In this document: positions 10,534 through 23,094 of the stretch, piece after piece
How positions within the stretch are numbered: position 1 is the first letter of the stretch
How the letters are laid out: each line of letters starts with the position of its first letter
Origin: Anaspis maculata
Lineage: Eukaryota; Arthropoda; Insecta; Coleoptera; Scraptiidae
Reading direction: 5' to 3'
Assembly: GCA_949128115.1 (NCBI GenBank)
Contig: OX421964.1
Span: 15,462,892 to 15,526,891, forward strand
DNA: 64,000 nucleotides
Made by a program: the position numbers and the translations under genes
Notes under the pieces: model-generated
The model's input: only the letters and a program-made list of their open reading frames with translations
What the model was told of the DNA's origin: nothing
The model's database searches: none

Positions 10534-12237
10534 TGAAAACTGAAAATGAATAAACACAGAAGCTGTATATAAACTTGAATAAATACGACTGAATAGAAGT
10601 AAAATAACAAAACGAACTGTTTATGAAATAAACAAAAGTTGGTGGAATCTGGTGAAATTCTGCCTGTAATGTTGGCAGTAGTGCTTGGTTTTGGATTCAA
10701 ATTTTTTTACTAACCAGTGGTGTCACAAGCAACGGGGCCAAAAAAAAAACAAATTACGTAAATTATTACAAAAAAAATCGGTTGTGTCACCCAAAAACTT
10801 CCCCGACGAGTAGCAAGGAACGGATGGAAATTTTATTATGAAATGATGTCCCTTCGGGTGGGAAGTGTTAGAGACAAAGATTGAAGAATTGAGATATTTT
10901 CTCTTATTACGGATTAATTTAGAGCTCCATCATTTGAGTCTCGTCTCGATAAGCTAGGCCGGTGGATTTTAAAGCAGAAAACTCTCGGAAAACTTGAAGA
11001 ATTTCAAGATAAATTGCCTGGAAATGTTCAATAATCAATTACCCTTTGTTTAAAGAACGTTAGTATGAATCTATTCACAAGCTAAAAAGTTAGAAATTTG
11101 CAGGTTTTCATTAGGAATCAAATTATGTAGAAAGAAAAGCAATAAGTGAGTCAGTCAGACGCATCAGTACATGGATAGAGGTGAACGATCTGAAACTGGC
11201 ACAACAGAAAGATTAAAAATGGTTTGCAGGAAATTGAAAATTATGAAAATTTGAATTTTCCGGGAAAACCTCGAATCTTTTTCCAAATCATCTTATTATG
11301 AAGATCGTCAATTACGGCTTCACTTTAAGCTCCATCATTCAAATCCGGTTTCGATAACCCAGGCCTGTTTTACATTTTCAACAGGGAAATTCCTGGAAAA
11401 TTGAGAAGAAAATTATTGGAAAATGTTCAGGAGCCAGTAACCTCTTGTTTGGAAAAAAAATGGTAAAAATCTGTTCACGGGATAAAAAGTTGGAAATTTT
11501 TCTTTCTAAAAATAATTTAATCTTTTCTCCAACTTTCATTCCCAGCATGTCTGCACCTAAAATGAATATTTCGAGGGGCTCGGCGCATGTCAAAGTTGGC
11601 AATGTAGTTTTTTCAAATTCACGGAATATACTAATTTCATTTTGAAAATATTACCGTCAGAAAACCGAAAACGTGCCGATTTTGAAAATAGGTCTACACG
11701 ACGCCCAATCCAATATCCTTTCGATATCAGTTCGACTTTTTTAAAAAAAGTTGATCGCCGAGTAGTAATGAATTTTTGAGTGGAGTCCTGCATCAAAGGC
11801 GAGTCGTTCTGGTCAAAATTCGGGTGGGAGGCCCTCTCGAGTGGCAACGGCTAGGAGAAATTTTGGAAATTCATACCGCTCGACTGGAAAATGGTCGAAC
11901 ATTAGTCTTTTTCGAGCGAATAATCTTTTGTAACCGGTTGATGGTTATTAGCGGTTGACATTAGATTGACAGAGACTGTCATTTTTTGACATCTGACATT
12001 TCTCGCTAAAACGTTGCGGTTATAACTATGGTTATCAGCATTTGGCGGGAAAACAGTAAATTTAATTGAAGGAGAAAATTCTGCGGTACTTGGCTGTACC
12101 GGCAAGGGAATAAAAACTTAATTTTCTGGAAACTATTTGTTTTTATCTGAAATATTGATATCCTAATTTAAAATCTCTGATAAATCTGAGTCACGGCTAG
12201 AAAACAATTTATAAACTCCAACTTTTAAGGGTGATAT
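10534..12237. repeat. No gene seen; diverged tandem duplication
   Basis: About 10905-11105 and 11310-11505 are diverged direct repeats (shared GCTCCATCATT, GGAAATGTTCA and CTAAAAAGTT-like blocks). The ORC3 promoter should lie just above 10534, but no core element could be assigned with confidence. Confidence 0.5.
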
Positions 12238-12452
12238 CTCGGTAATAGAGTTGCACGATGTCAATTGACCGGTCAAATGAGCCGTTAATTGACCGATCAT
12301 TTGACCGTGTCAAATACTCTGGTCAATTGACCGGTCAAATACGAGCCCCCGGGCCTCGTTTGGCACGATTTATGATAATTTAAATTTAATAAAGTCTAAA
12401 AATAAAACCAAATATTAGTTTTATTTTTGGAACATGTTATATCATATACCAT

Positions 12453-13372
12453 ATACCGTCCGTTTTTTATTTTAGGCCCCAGCCCGTAGCACCTTTATTA
12501 TGGGTGTCACACCCAATATATTATATATTTTTGAAATAAGAAAAACAAGATCTATCGAGTGATGATATGTCAAATTATTTTTGACAGATGTCATTTTTTG
12601 ACAAATGACAGAATACTACTTGTGATACATCATTTCAAAGCCCATTAAATTTTGAGACGAACTGTGTTGTTATTTTTTGAATAGGGTGTCTTTTACAGCT
12701 TCTAGGGGTTTTTAAATAGGAAAACATGTCAATTCCAGAAATAGCCACTCAATAAGTGATAGATATTTTTGATATCAACTAATGGTGATGATCAAATTTT
12801 CAAATCGTCTAAATTATTGGGAAACTCTATAAACACCTCATCTTTCAGGTGGGCTCATAAAAAAATTGAGGGGGGTCATATCTGGCAAGCTCGGATGTCA
12901 TCGCATTGGGCCGGTGGTTTCAATTCACTGATCGTCGAATCTTTCATCCAAGGAACAAGGAGGCGGTCATTTCGAGCAACTTTTTCAACACATTTTTCGT
13001 TTCATTGTGATTAATCAATGATTATTATCATTAGTAACCATTAAAAATAGGTACCTGCTTCACCTACTTACTTATTATGTATTTCTGAAATTCAACATTT
13101 TTCTCCTATTGGAAGACCCCTAGAAGCTGTGAAACATACCCGATTTCAAAAATAAAAACACAGTTCTCCTCAAAATTTTATTGGCTTTGAAATGATGTAT
13201 CATAAGTACTATTCTGTAAATAGTCAAAAAATGACATCTGTCAAAAATAATTTGACATATCATCAGTCGAAAGATCTTATTTTTGTGATTTCAAAAATAT
13301 ATAATACATTAGGTGTGAAACCCATAATAAAGATGCTACGGGCTGGGGCCTAAAATAAAAAACGGACGGTAT
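12453..13372. mobile_element. 0.92-kb fold-back element nested in the hAT-like element
   Basis: Ends ATACCGTCCGTTTTTTATT and complement. Arms of about 285 bp each share GGCCCCAGCCCGTAGCA and TGACATCTGTCAAAAATAA-type blocks in inverted orientation. The centre is unique, about 350 bp, without a coding signature. Confidence 0.82.
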
Positions 13373-13615
13373 TTGTATGAGTACCTGAACTGAGTTAGTT
13401 AAGGTGTTCGCGTACCTACCTATAATTACCAAAAATAAAAATTGGAATATATTTTTATTCAAATTTATTTGTTTCGAAATAAAAGTATATATGTATATTT
13501 TGTCAACATTTTACATTTTTCATATGTTTAAAACTATAAATCTTTTTTTTGTATAGGTAAGTATATAAAATATGTTATAAAAGGTATAAAATAAAATAAA
13601 AATCGAGTAAAATAT

Positions 13616-13743
13616 AGTACCGTATGATCAAAAACTTTCCTGCTCTAGGCAGGCTGTGGCCTGGTCATTGGCAGGCAAACAAAGCTGATTTTGGCCAGGC
13701 CACAGCCTGCTTAGAGGAGGAAAGTTTTTTATATTACGGTACT
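13616..13743. mobile_element. Palindromic MITE, ~125 bp
   Basis: Inverted arms contain GGCAGGCTGTGGCCTGG / CCAGGCCACAGCCTGC and end TACCGTA / TACGGTA. A related fragment (GCCAGGCCACAGCCC) occurs near 9947. Confidence 0.7.
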
Positions 13744-14313
13744 TACAGGCTTTTTACGCAGGGTATAAATATTTCTCTCTCAAAAATAAAGGTGAAGAGA
13801 TATAGAAATTTTGATGAGATTCCATCAAATGTTTGTCCACTTTGTTTCCAATTGGATTACCCCACTTTTTTTAGGAGCCCAATAGCCCTAAAAAAGTTTC
13901 TGAAGGATTACTGGGTCATTTTTTGACAAACAAAAAAATTATCAACTGTTTTATAATTTTGAGAAAACTGAGTACAGAGTCGTTTTTTTGAAAAAAGTTG
14001 CTAACAAAAGAGAATTTTTTTTTCTTCACATTTTTGTAAAAACGCTCTGTACTCAATTTTGTTATACACTTAGTACACCGTATAAAACAAATTGAGTTTT
14101 TATCTCCATTTTTGAGGGAGAAATCCCTTAGATAGTTTTTACCTACTGAGAATACAGCCTTAACGAAATATTCAAATTGTTGTCTAATTTCAAGAAATAA
14201 TGTTGAATGATAGTAACACCTGTTTTTAGCGTATTTTTTTTAATATTTAACCGATTTGACCGTCAATTGACCAAATCTTATTTGACCGGTCAAAATGCAA
14301 CCCTACTCGGTAA

Positions 14314-15024
14314 TGAAGCTACAATTAAAAAAACGGCGTAAATGGCACTTTTACGCAAGGAGAATCCCCGAATCCCCCCTTGAAGTTTATAACACCAGCT
14401 TGGAAACACCCTGTAGAATCCATTTAAAACTTGAATCATAGATCCATAGGGGTTAACCATAAGCGGCCATCGGACATCTGGATTACCCGATGTTCTTGTG
14501 GGTCCATCGCAGATGAGTCCATCGTCTTCGATTTTTCTCGTCGCCAACGCCAAGTCAAGTTGTCAAGTTTTTGAGGTTAGGTTAGGTACGTTTCACGTTT
14601 GGAAATTCTGAACCGTTGCTTGTTTCAAATTCAAATCTGTTGCCGCCACAATTTCTTATTTCTATAACCAAGTGTAACCGGTCATGAACGGTTATTCGCT
14701 CGAAAAAGACTATTGTAACTCCAGACTTGATTTGATTCCTTTGTGTTGTTGCTTGCTGCCAAATTTGGTCCCAATCTATCTGATAGATTTTGAATAATTA
14801 AATGGTAAAGTTTTGAACTTTGACATTTTTATTATTTGACAGATGACAGAAGCCCTGAAGCCCTGAAGAAGCGAAGGGCCGTTGTTCGAATTTTATTTGC
14901 AATTTGCAAAACATAAACAAACGAAACTAATTGATAATCTAGATCTGACGCAAGCGCGCTGTGCCACGGAACCAAAGCCACCAAGTGGCGACAAGCTGAA
15001 CCAACATCATGCAATTGCCCTAAA
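14314..15024. other. No gene seen
   Basis: No conserved frame was recognised; the short open frames carry no motif. Confidence 0.45.
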
Positions 15025-15411
15025 ATGATGAATTTTGACTTGAAAATTATTTTCCACCCCTAATGTTAGAGTGACGATTTTCCAATTTTCCTCGATTAAT
15101 TTGGCTGAATTTTTGATATTGTGTACTTTTAATTCTGTTGAACAAAAAGTTCTCATACCAAAACTTATTCCTATGAACAGTTTTTGTTCCACATGGGACT
15201 GAGGTTCAATATTTATGCTTTCAAATATTCAAATTCAGTCCCCTGTAGAACGAAAACTGCCCATAGAAAGAAGTTTTGGGATGAGAACTTCTTGTTGAGC
15301 AGAATAGAAGTACACAATACCAAAAATTCAGCCAAATTAACCGAGGAAAATTGGAAAATCGTCACCCCAACATTAGGGGTGGAAAATAATTTGTATGTCA
15401 AAATTCATAAT
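15025..15411. mobile_element. Fold-back element, ~390 bp
   Basis: An almost complete palindrome: arms of about 185 bp containing AAAATTATTTTCCACCCCTA and its inverse around a centre near 15215. Confidence 0.8.
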
Positions 15412-15414
15412 TTG

Positions 15415-15582
15415 AAGGTGCGTTCAGTCAGCTTATTCAGTCGCAAGTTTTAATTTTTGTCGTGAGCGCTGCATCGCTTATTGGCTGTACAGAGGAGGCT
15501 GGCTCGTAAGAGCCAATGGGCGTCGCTGCGCTTGCGACTAAAATTAAAACTTGCGGCTAAATAAACTGACTGAACGCACCTT
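15415..15582. mobile_element. MITE with AAGGTGCGTTCAGT ends
   Basis: Inverted ends AAGGTGCGTTCAGTCAG and complement; subterminal GCAAGTTTTAATTTT / AAATTAAAACTTGC. It directly abuts the preceding palindrome. Confidence 0.78.
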
Positions 15583-15879
15583 AAATCACAGAAGCCATCT
15601 GCATGGCTTTTAAGAATAATCTCCAATTTTAGGATGGTAGATAGGAGTTGGGGGTGGAGGAGGGGGTTTATATTTTTCTGTCAAATAAATACAATTGGCA
15701 TGAAACACAACTTGAAGAGAAACCAAATTAAAAGCTTTTATTTACGTCAGAATATAATTTTTAAATCGTCAAAACCTCTAACTTCAACCCCCTGTGGGTA
15801 AAAAACTGTCTGTTTAAATATCACAGTATAAGCAAATATCACAATGTAAATATAAAAGATACATATGAAAGATGTATAT

Positions 15880-16038
15880 GCCGCCAATAATATCCCAGGC
15901 CAAAAATATCCCCGCCAATAATATCCCAGACAAAAATATCCCCGCGACAAAATATCCCAGACCAAAAATATCCCCGCCAATAATATCCCAGCCAAAAATA
16001 TCCCAGGCCAAAAATATCCCAGTCAAAAATATCCCCGT
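15880..16038 (+). repeat. Minisatellite of ~15-16-bp units
   Basis: Around nine or ten imperfect copies of a unit like CCCAGCCAAAAATAT. The rich open frames across it are a by-product of the short period. Confidence 0.85.
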
Positions 16039-16597
16039 GAAACCTGTGCACATGGACCCAGTCAGGTACGTCCGAAGAGCGGTAAATTCCGGCTACCGCT
16101 ACACTATACATTTTTGGCTCGAAAACAACTCTCGGACGCGAAAGTGCCTCAAAATATCTTAAAGGGGAATCTACTGGAGGAGGGGGGTGAATTTTATCGT
16201 GAACACCCTGTACCTACATAGAACTGTATTCTTTATGGGAATCGCCCACTTGGTGTAGGGTATAGGTGGGTACCTCTATTTCACTGGGCAAGTTTGATTC
16301 ATTCTGGACAGATAGTTAGATACCCAAATTTTCATGACAGCCACATTTCTTATAAGCGCTTGACAAATTTTTACCTTTTTGACTAACTTCCTTGTATTAT
16401 AATGTATAGGTATAAAATAAATTGGGGTAAGAACATGATAAAAAAGCGAAGAAAACCTACATTAGATATTAGAATTTAGCATGGCTGAAACTCGCGGTCA
16501 CAAAACAAACGACAATAGAAGCTTTTGAATTTAATTAAAAAAATACCTACCAATCGCTATCATTAAAAACTAAAATACATTAATCACACATCTGGAT

Positions 16598-17896
16598 TCA
16601 TGTTGGATCGTTTATTGCATCCCCATTTGCATCATGTCTCAACATATGTCTCTTCAGAGCAGATCTGTATTTGGTCTTGAACAAGCACTTTGCGCACTCG
16701 AACAAGCTGATTTCTCCATCGACGGCATGTTTCAGCATGTGCGTTTTCAACTCTGACTTTCGTTTCGCCCGAAACGAGCACAGCTCGCACTGTTCATCCT
16801 TCGTGGAATGTGTCAACAAGTGATACCTCCAGTTGGATTTGCGGTTGGATCGATACGGGCACTGGTCGCACCGAAACCAAACGATATCGTCCTCCCCGGC
16901 GTGCTTCCACATGTGCCTTTTCAACTCAAACTTCAGCCTCGATCGGTACGAACACTGCTTGCACTGAAACCAGTCGATTTCTTCCTCTTTGGCGTGCCTC
17001 AGCTTGTGCTGCTTCAAGCCGGACTTCCACTTGGAACGATAAGGGCAGCAATCGCACTGAAACCAGACGATTTCTTCCATTCTGGCATGATTCATCATGT
17101 GTCTTATCAGGCTTGCTTTTTGCTTGGCTCGAAACGAGCAATGGCAGCAATGAAAATAGTTGATTTCTTTGTTCACAGCGTGTTCCAACAAGTGCTTTTT
17201 CAACCCCGAGTTTTCTTTGGCTTGGTAAGAACAGTGGCTGCACCGAAACCAGTTGATTTGTTCATGTGCAGTGTGTTTTCTCAAGACGTGCCTTTGCAAG
17301 TGAGATTTGCGCTTGGCTCGATACAAACACAGTTCACATCGAAACCAGTCGATTTCTTCATTTGCAGCGTGAGTCAACTGATGCAATTTCAAAGCGTTTT
17401 TATGTTTTGTCTTCAACGGGCACTTGAGACAATGAAAGCGTTTCTCACTAGACTTTTTCTGTTCTGTTGGATTTCTTGGTCCTACCGTTTCACAACAATG
17501 GCGTATGAACAGCAAGCTCGAATCCGATTTGTATTTACAAGTGGCACAAAGATACCTTCCAAGTTTTTCGTGAACTGAATCAGTATCACGGTTTTTCATT
17601 GCAGAATTCTGAGTCCGCTTGCAATGCTCGAATGAATCGAAACGATGGTAGCTCTTGCGACCACCGCAAACGCAAGAGAACTGTTCCAACTCGGCGATGG
17701 CATGGAACGGTTCGATCGAATGAGTCTCTTTGTGACTTCTTTGGACGTGGTGGTCGAGCTGGAAGGGCCATGCCGCGCGATGCGAACATTGTGAACACTC
17801 GTAGTAATCAGTGTCAGATCGTTCTAACCTAGAATGCGTACTTGGGATGACTAACTTCTTGTGTAAATCATAGCAACCCAAGAGTGTTACTTACAT
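16598..17896 (-). CDS. C2H2 zinc-finger protein, complete, two exons
   Basis: A minus-strand gene of about 410 residues. The main exon is 16598-17828, preceded by a 66-bp intron (17829-17894, GTAAGT to TTCTAG). The upstream exon contributes AT and the main exon G, so splicing creates ATG in frame with LERSDTDYYECSQC; no other in-frame ATG precedes the first finger. About nine canonical C2H2 fingers plus two or three degenerate ones near the N-terminus form one array. Linkers are not TGEKP but follow H-A-x-x-E-E-I-x-W-F-x-C. Such arrays bind DNA in the nucleus, but the target is unknown. Fingers of FxCxxC[SP][YF][RK][AS]K type recall REST/ZNF64-like arrays without establishing orthology. An ATTAAA signal lies about 65 bp past the stop. 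Confidence 0.85.
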
Positions 17897-18004
17897 TTCG
17901 TATTGGTTTTAATTTACTGGCAAGGTTTGTTTTTAAAACTGGCTTTTTGCTGAGGGGAGATATTTCAGACTTCAACTGTCATCGCTGACAGCGGTTGCGG
18001 TTGC

Positions 18005-18150
18005 GGTATTTTCGCCCGACACTGGGTCGCCCGACACGAAAGTCAATGTTAGACTGTTGGCACCATTGTGACATTTCGACTCAAAATTCAGCGGGAAGGA
18101 TGCATTTGTTGAAGGGACGGCAACAAGGCAATGTCTCGGGCGAAAATACC
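18005..18150. mobile_element. MITE with GGTATTTTCGCCCGA ends
   Basis: Inverted ends GGTATTTTCGCCCGACA and TGTCTCGGGCGAAAATACC. Related TGTCGGGCGAA motifs cluster at about 27568-27830. Confidence 0.65.
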
Positions 18151-18718
18151 CGTCACGTGACCAAGGCCAACACCACGGTGAAAGACCAGTTTCAGGGGCA
18201 GGTTTCCAAAACCCAAAAATCTTATTTGCGTTTATCCATCTATGGGTTTTAGATGGATAAAAAGATAAAGGTGGACTTCAGTATCAAAAGCACTCGAAAG
18301 CTCAGTGGGTTATATTTCACACAACCCCCGCATATGATAAGAATAAAAACCAAACTTAAATACCTAAGGGGCAGTAGACCAAGGGGTGCCTCGGCTTTTG
18401 CCAATATTGCCATGTTGGTGTCATGATCATAGAGCAGGGTTTCTTGACCTTTTCCTAGTCATGGACCCCTCTTAAAATTTTAGAGAGCTTTTACACCGGA
18501 CCCTTAATTTCTCGAAAGTAAAACGCGGTTTAACATTTTTACCACCTTTTATATTGTTTTCGCTTATAAACTTTAGGATACAGGTGATTTTTCAAAAAGA
18601 ACCCACCCACACCTCCAATTTTTCGCTGCACCATTTTTTTGCGAGAAAAAAGCTGCCACAGGTCGGATTTGCTTTTTTGAGGGGCTTTTTGACTAACACC
18701 ACACACGTTATTTTCAAT

Positions 18719-19660
18719 GGCCCGTATTCATATCCCCCTTTTAGCGTTAGAAGCGGTTTTAAAGATGCGCCTCTAACATTTCCGTATTCATACGTGGTTT
18801 TAGCGCGCCTCTATCATCACTTTAAACAGGCGTCTCTAAAGTCGTCTTAAAAGGGGATGTTTAGAGACGCGTCTATTCATATGTCTCTTTTACGTGTCTT
18901 TAAGCGATTTTGGATGGTCTCACGCATGCGTCAAGTTAGATGGGATCCAAATGTGCCAACAGGCGTGTTTTGAGTCCATTTAACCTACAAGCTATGCTGT
19001 GTGTTCTTGGGAAGTGTAACGAAAATCACATTTTCTTTCTAAAATATTGATTTAATTGAATTAATGAAGCATGCCGCCGAAATGCAGGAAGTGCGCAATG
19101 CTCTGGATGTCCCTTTCGGTTATACTCCTTTACTATTTACTGTACTCAAGGCGGGGACGACTTGCACAAAACAGTCGAAAGAGGTGTTCACTTGTTAAGT
19201 TAACAGATCCAGGCCGGTATTCTTGAAACTGTGGAGAAACTCCCTGAAAGTTTTTTGCGAGGTTTCATGCAATACGCAGTACATCAATGTAACAAGAGTT
19301 GCCAGCACTTCCCTTTTGCCAGGCGGAGCTGCTCGGGGTAAATCACTAGACAAAGAAAACAGATCCAGCTGGGCCGTGATTGGTGTATGTATCTACTTTC
19401 TCTATCTAGTGATCTACCCGGAGCGGCTCCCGGCGCAAAACGAAAGCGGCTTGGGGTTCTTGCCTACCTGCGTCCACCTTCGGGTAGGTAGTTTTGAGTA
19501 CATTTCACAACGTTGCCAAATCAACACCCCCTTTAGTTAGATGGGCCCTAACAGGACGTAAAAGGTGGCCTATGAATACGACCGATTTTATCAGGTGGCC
19601 GAGCGCTTTTTGTTAGAGGCATGCTAAATGTGGCTTAAAAGTGGGATATGAATACGGGCC
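18719..19660. mobile_element. MITE-like element with GGCCCGTATTCATATCCC ends
   Basis: Terminal inverted repeats of 18 bp or more, flanked by AAT on both sides (possible 3-bp duplication). Internal copies of CCGTATTCATA and GCCTCTA motifs lie near the left end. An M1 MITE (19302-19448) is nested inside. No coding sequence was recognised. Confidence 0.75.
19302..19448. mobile_element. MITE family M1, copy 2
   Basis: Shares GGTAAATCACTAGACAAAGA, GTGATTGGTGTA and TCTATCTAGTGATCTACCC with copy 1 at 6232-6377. Confidence 0.72.
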
Positions 19661-21652
19661 AATATGTCTTTCCCTTATTCGTTCCACGACCGTCCACCCT
19701 TCTAGGTATTAGGGTGACTATACCCTTTTAAGAATTTCAAATGGGAATAGAGGTCGAACGTCGAACTGCACATCATTTTTGAAGGTCTTCTAAATTCCCT
19801 TCACAATTTCGAAAAAATTAAAATCAAACAAAGCCCGCGCGTTCTAAAATAGGTATACCTACAGGTGTTTATTGCAAGTTTGGGGTAGAAAATTGAACAG
19901 CAGGGTAGGGAAATGTTCCAAAAGTGCCAGAAAAATATATTCAGAAAAATGTTGGAAAAAAGTATGATTTTTATTTTTTTAAATAAAATAAATATCAAGG
20001 TCGAGGGTCAAAAGTTGGTCATTCGACCCCTTTTTATTTTCGTAATTTTGAAAAAATAATTCAGTAAACTTTTTTAAGTTTACTAGATCCGCCTCTATAT
20101 TTTTTGAAATTTTGTGTTCAGCTTTCTCAACTGTCTAATAGCACTTTTCATCAGGCTGCATACGCAAGCCTGATCGAGTATCCATGGAACGATTGACAGA
20201 TAAAGTAGTCAAGTCGACCAAACATGGCATCTCCTTAACGAAAGCCGCTTATTGCATTGTGCGATAATGACGTTCCGGGCGCATTATTATCAAACGTCTC
20301 GTGTTTGGAAGCAAACAGTAAACAGTGTGGCGCAACTGAAACGATGGCTGGAGTGCAGGAATTTACCACGTAGTGGCCAGCTGAGAGATTTTCTCCCTTT
20401 GACATTTAGAAATTCATAACTTGCTTTCGGCACACAAACTGCACCTCTTCAGGTGATTTTCATCACCAGTCACCTTTTGTGTTCTCACCCATAAACACGG
20501 TTTTCGGAAAGGAACAAAAGGTATAGACACACGCCGGCTATGTGACTTGCAACCTCCAAAAGAGCACCATTTTGTAGCGCTTTGCTTAAAGTGATCCACA
20601 TTCATGATGTCCATCCATATAACAGTTTTAGCTCATTTGAGTTCAACACGGTGAAATTATATTAGCACTTCAGGGAAAACAATATCCGAACAGCTACATG
20701 AGAAGTAGGTAAAAACTGATGAAAACCACGAACATACCTAAACAACCATGAGGCACAAACTCTCAACCAGGGATCACCCTTCAACATGACCTAAAGCACC
20801 TACAAATCGCTGTCGCTGTCAGTAGTGTCAGTGTCAGCCAGGTGTCTGCAGGTATCACCCAGGATTTTTTGGACTACATTATCTGTCAATTCTCGCGCAT
20901 GCGTCCAGTTCCGTGCAAAATGAGTATGAAGTGAATGGCCATGAAAAGACCTATAATGTCTCTATTTTTTTTTGTGTTACTGTAATATGTAGGATGAGCG
21001 AAAGGAAATTATTGATATGATATTCTGGTATGAAGCCAGATATTCCACGATTCAACTTTAGATTTCTTTTTGCGCTTAAGCCATTTTTCTTTGTTCGACA
21101 ATATTCAGACTGACTAACTGACAGCTGCGTACTATTTGGCTTGTCTCTTATTCATCACGGCCGACCTAGTTTATGGAAAAAAAAGTCAAAAAAATTGCAA
21201 ATTTCGTAAAAACTTCCGATTATGTATTTCGAAAAGTGTATGAAGTTTAAATGTAGTAAAGACCATTTGAAAAAAAATAAGTAATGATACTTTGAAAATT
21301 AAAAAGTTCAATTTTTTGTGAATTTTTTCAAGCAAACTGAAAATGCGATTTTTTCAGTTTTCAATTTTTAGTTGCTAGTACTGCCATACAATTTAAAAAC
21401 AAAATACAGGCATAAGACAATTGAAAAAGCTGAACACGAAAATGCAAAAAATATCTGGTGTTCCATTTAAAAAAAATGTCTTTTTGTTAATTCCATCAAT
21501 ATAGAACACCTGATAGCCGAAAATAGTTTAAGGTCATAGGTCTCATCGAGGGTCTCATTAAAACCATGTAACTTTTTTCTTACACCTTTTTTTCTACTTG
21601 AACGGTAAGACCGAGGGTAAGACCGCTATGGGATAATTACGCTAGGATGGAC
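19661..21652. other. No gene supported
   Basis: AT-rich with poly-A and poly-T runs. One minus-strand frame at 20414-20614 has a weak zinc-site look (CSFGGC, then IPFVPFRKP) but is too short to assign. Confidence 0.4.
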
Positions 21653-22205
21653 CACTCTGTATACAAGAAAGTACACCGTATAAAAAAAAATCATCTTAAT
21701 TTTTGAGGGTGAAATATTGAAGGTATGTATACTTTTACCCTGCTGCTGCAGTGGGCATTGTCATTCCATTTTCTTCAGTACCACCGCGCTTGAGCATCAT
21801 TTTCTTCAGTGGTCAGCAGGTCACCACTATTCCCAACAGCATTAGCGCATTGACGATTTTCGCTACAATGCTGGAACATTTTTTGACAAAAAAACAATTA
21901 TCAACTGTTTTATAATTTTGAGAGACGTAGAAAATTAAATATATGCCTATTTTTCTGAAAAAAGTTACTAAGAAAGAAAAAAATATTTTTTTTTACATAA
22001 TTGAAAAACTATATTACATTTTCCAACACACACTCAGTACACCGAATACAAAAAATTGAGTTTTCATCTCAATTTTTGAGGGAGAAATATTGAAGATACT
22101 TGCACCCTGCTGCTGCGGTGGGCATTGTCATTCCATTTTCTTTAGCACCGCCGCGCTTGGGCATCATTTTCTTCAGTAGCCACCACTATACCTAACAGCA
22201 TTAGC
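21653..22205 (+). repeat. Tandem duplication, period ~370 bp
   Basis: About 21653-21860 and 22027-22205 share CCCTGCTGCTGC, GGGCATTGTCATTCCATTTT and CAACAGCATTAGCG in the same order. The AT-rich spacer between them (TATCAACTGTTTTATAATTT) also recurs at about 13940, inside the hAT-like element. Confidence 0.8.
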
Positions 22206-22707
22206 GAAAAAACGCCAACCAGTTGACAGCTGAGTCTTTGTAAAGTTCCCTGGAAGGTCCGCTACAACGTACGACTGGAGAGTTTAAGCGCTATTTCTGG
22301 GACACCTGTATATCCCACAAAATTTGATAAACACTTTAGGACAGGACAGAACTTTGAAAGTCACTACAGACTAAATAGTGTCGGACCATAGAATACCTAA
22401 CAGAAAAAATCAACATGCGGGAGGTTTGGTCAATGTATGATGTATGGAATATGGCTGAAACATAATAATGATCGATGATGGTTCATGGCTATATGTCATG
22501 TCCAAGCTATCCCACAGTAGCAATAATCTTTCAAAAAAAGTTATTCCAAACTAAAATGGATTGTTTGCTATTTCTGCTTTTGTACAGAGAGCCCTCTCTT
22601 CCTCTTCATGGGTGAAATGTTACCTATCAGAATAAACCATGGAAATGCATTTTTTCAACATCTATCAAAACAAAACATTAAAAAAAAAGAAAATCAAAAT
22701 TTCGGAG

Positions 22708-23060
22708 CCATCCTTTCTCTTTTCAAATTGACCTCAACGATAAATTTCTGTTGAAAACGAAGGCTCAAGGGCGCTGATCGTTTACTAGAAAATATGCGCT
22801 CCACGCCTTCCTGAAAAACAATAAGTAGGTATATTTAGACCTTCTCATATAGGCGGTTTCCTTTACTCGCAGCTCGTGCGCAGGTCTTCCTATAGACTAA
22901 ATAACTTACTGGTTCAATTGGCTGTTTAACCGGGAGCGCTTATCGATCGGGCTGGCTGGGCTTGGGGTTGACGATGGCGCCAATATAGGTGAACCTGCGC
23001 CCCGAGGACCGCTATATCCTTTCTCTTTTCAAATTGACCTCAACTTTATAATTTTGGAAT
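22708..23060 (+). repeat. Short direct repeat pair
   Basis: ATCCTTTCTCTTTTCAAATT, followed by GACCTCAAC, occurs at about 22708 and again at about 23016. No gene was seen between them. Confidence 0.7.
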
Positions 23061-23094
23061 TTGAGGCGCTATGGATTCACAAATCCTTACTGGT

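Larger units (their letters stand above)
12246..14305. mobile_element. Non-autonomous hAT-like element with 8-bp TSD
   Basis: The ends TAGAGTTGCA and TGCAACCCTA are imperfect inverted repeats. Both flanks are the exact 8-bp duplication CTCGGTAA (12238-12245 and 14306-14313), the hAT length. Subterminal palindromic TTGACCGGTCAA motifs occur at about 12267 and 12328, with a related one at 14280. No transposase reading frame is visible. The interior has been invaded by the palindrome at 12453-13372 and a MITE at 13616-13743. Confidence 0.85.

Noticed and set aside
15880..16038. Coding repeat protein on either strand
   Set aside because: Open frames arise because a 15-16-bp minisatellite lacks stop codons in several frames; unit length is not a fixed multiple of 3.
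16808..17578. 256-codon open frame on the plus strand
   Set aside because: Antisense shadow of the zinc-finger exon; no motif of its own, and the minus strand has the C2H2 spacing.
20414..20614. Minus-strand 66-residue frame resembling the start of a THAP domain (CSFGGC ... IPFVPF)
   Set aside because: Too short, lacks the C-x-x-H pair and the AVPxxF box; chance similarity is likely.
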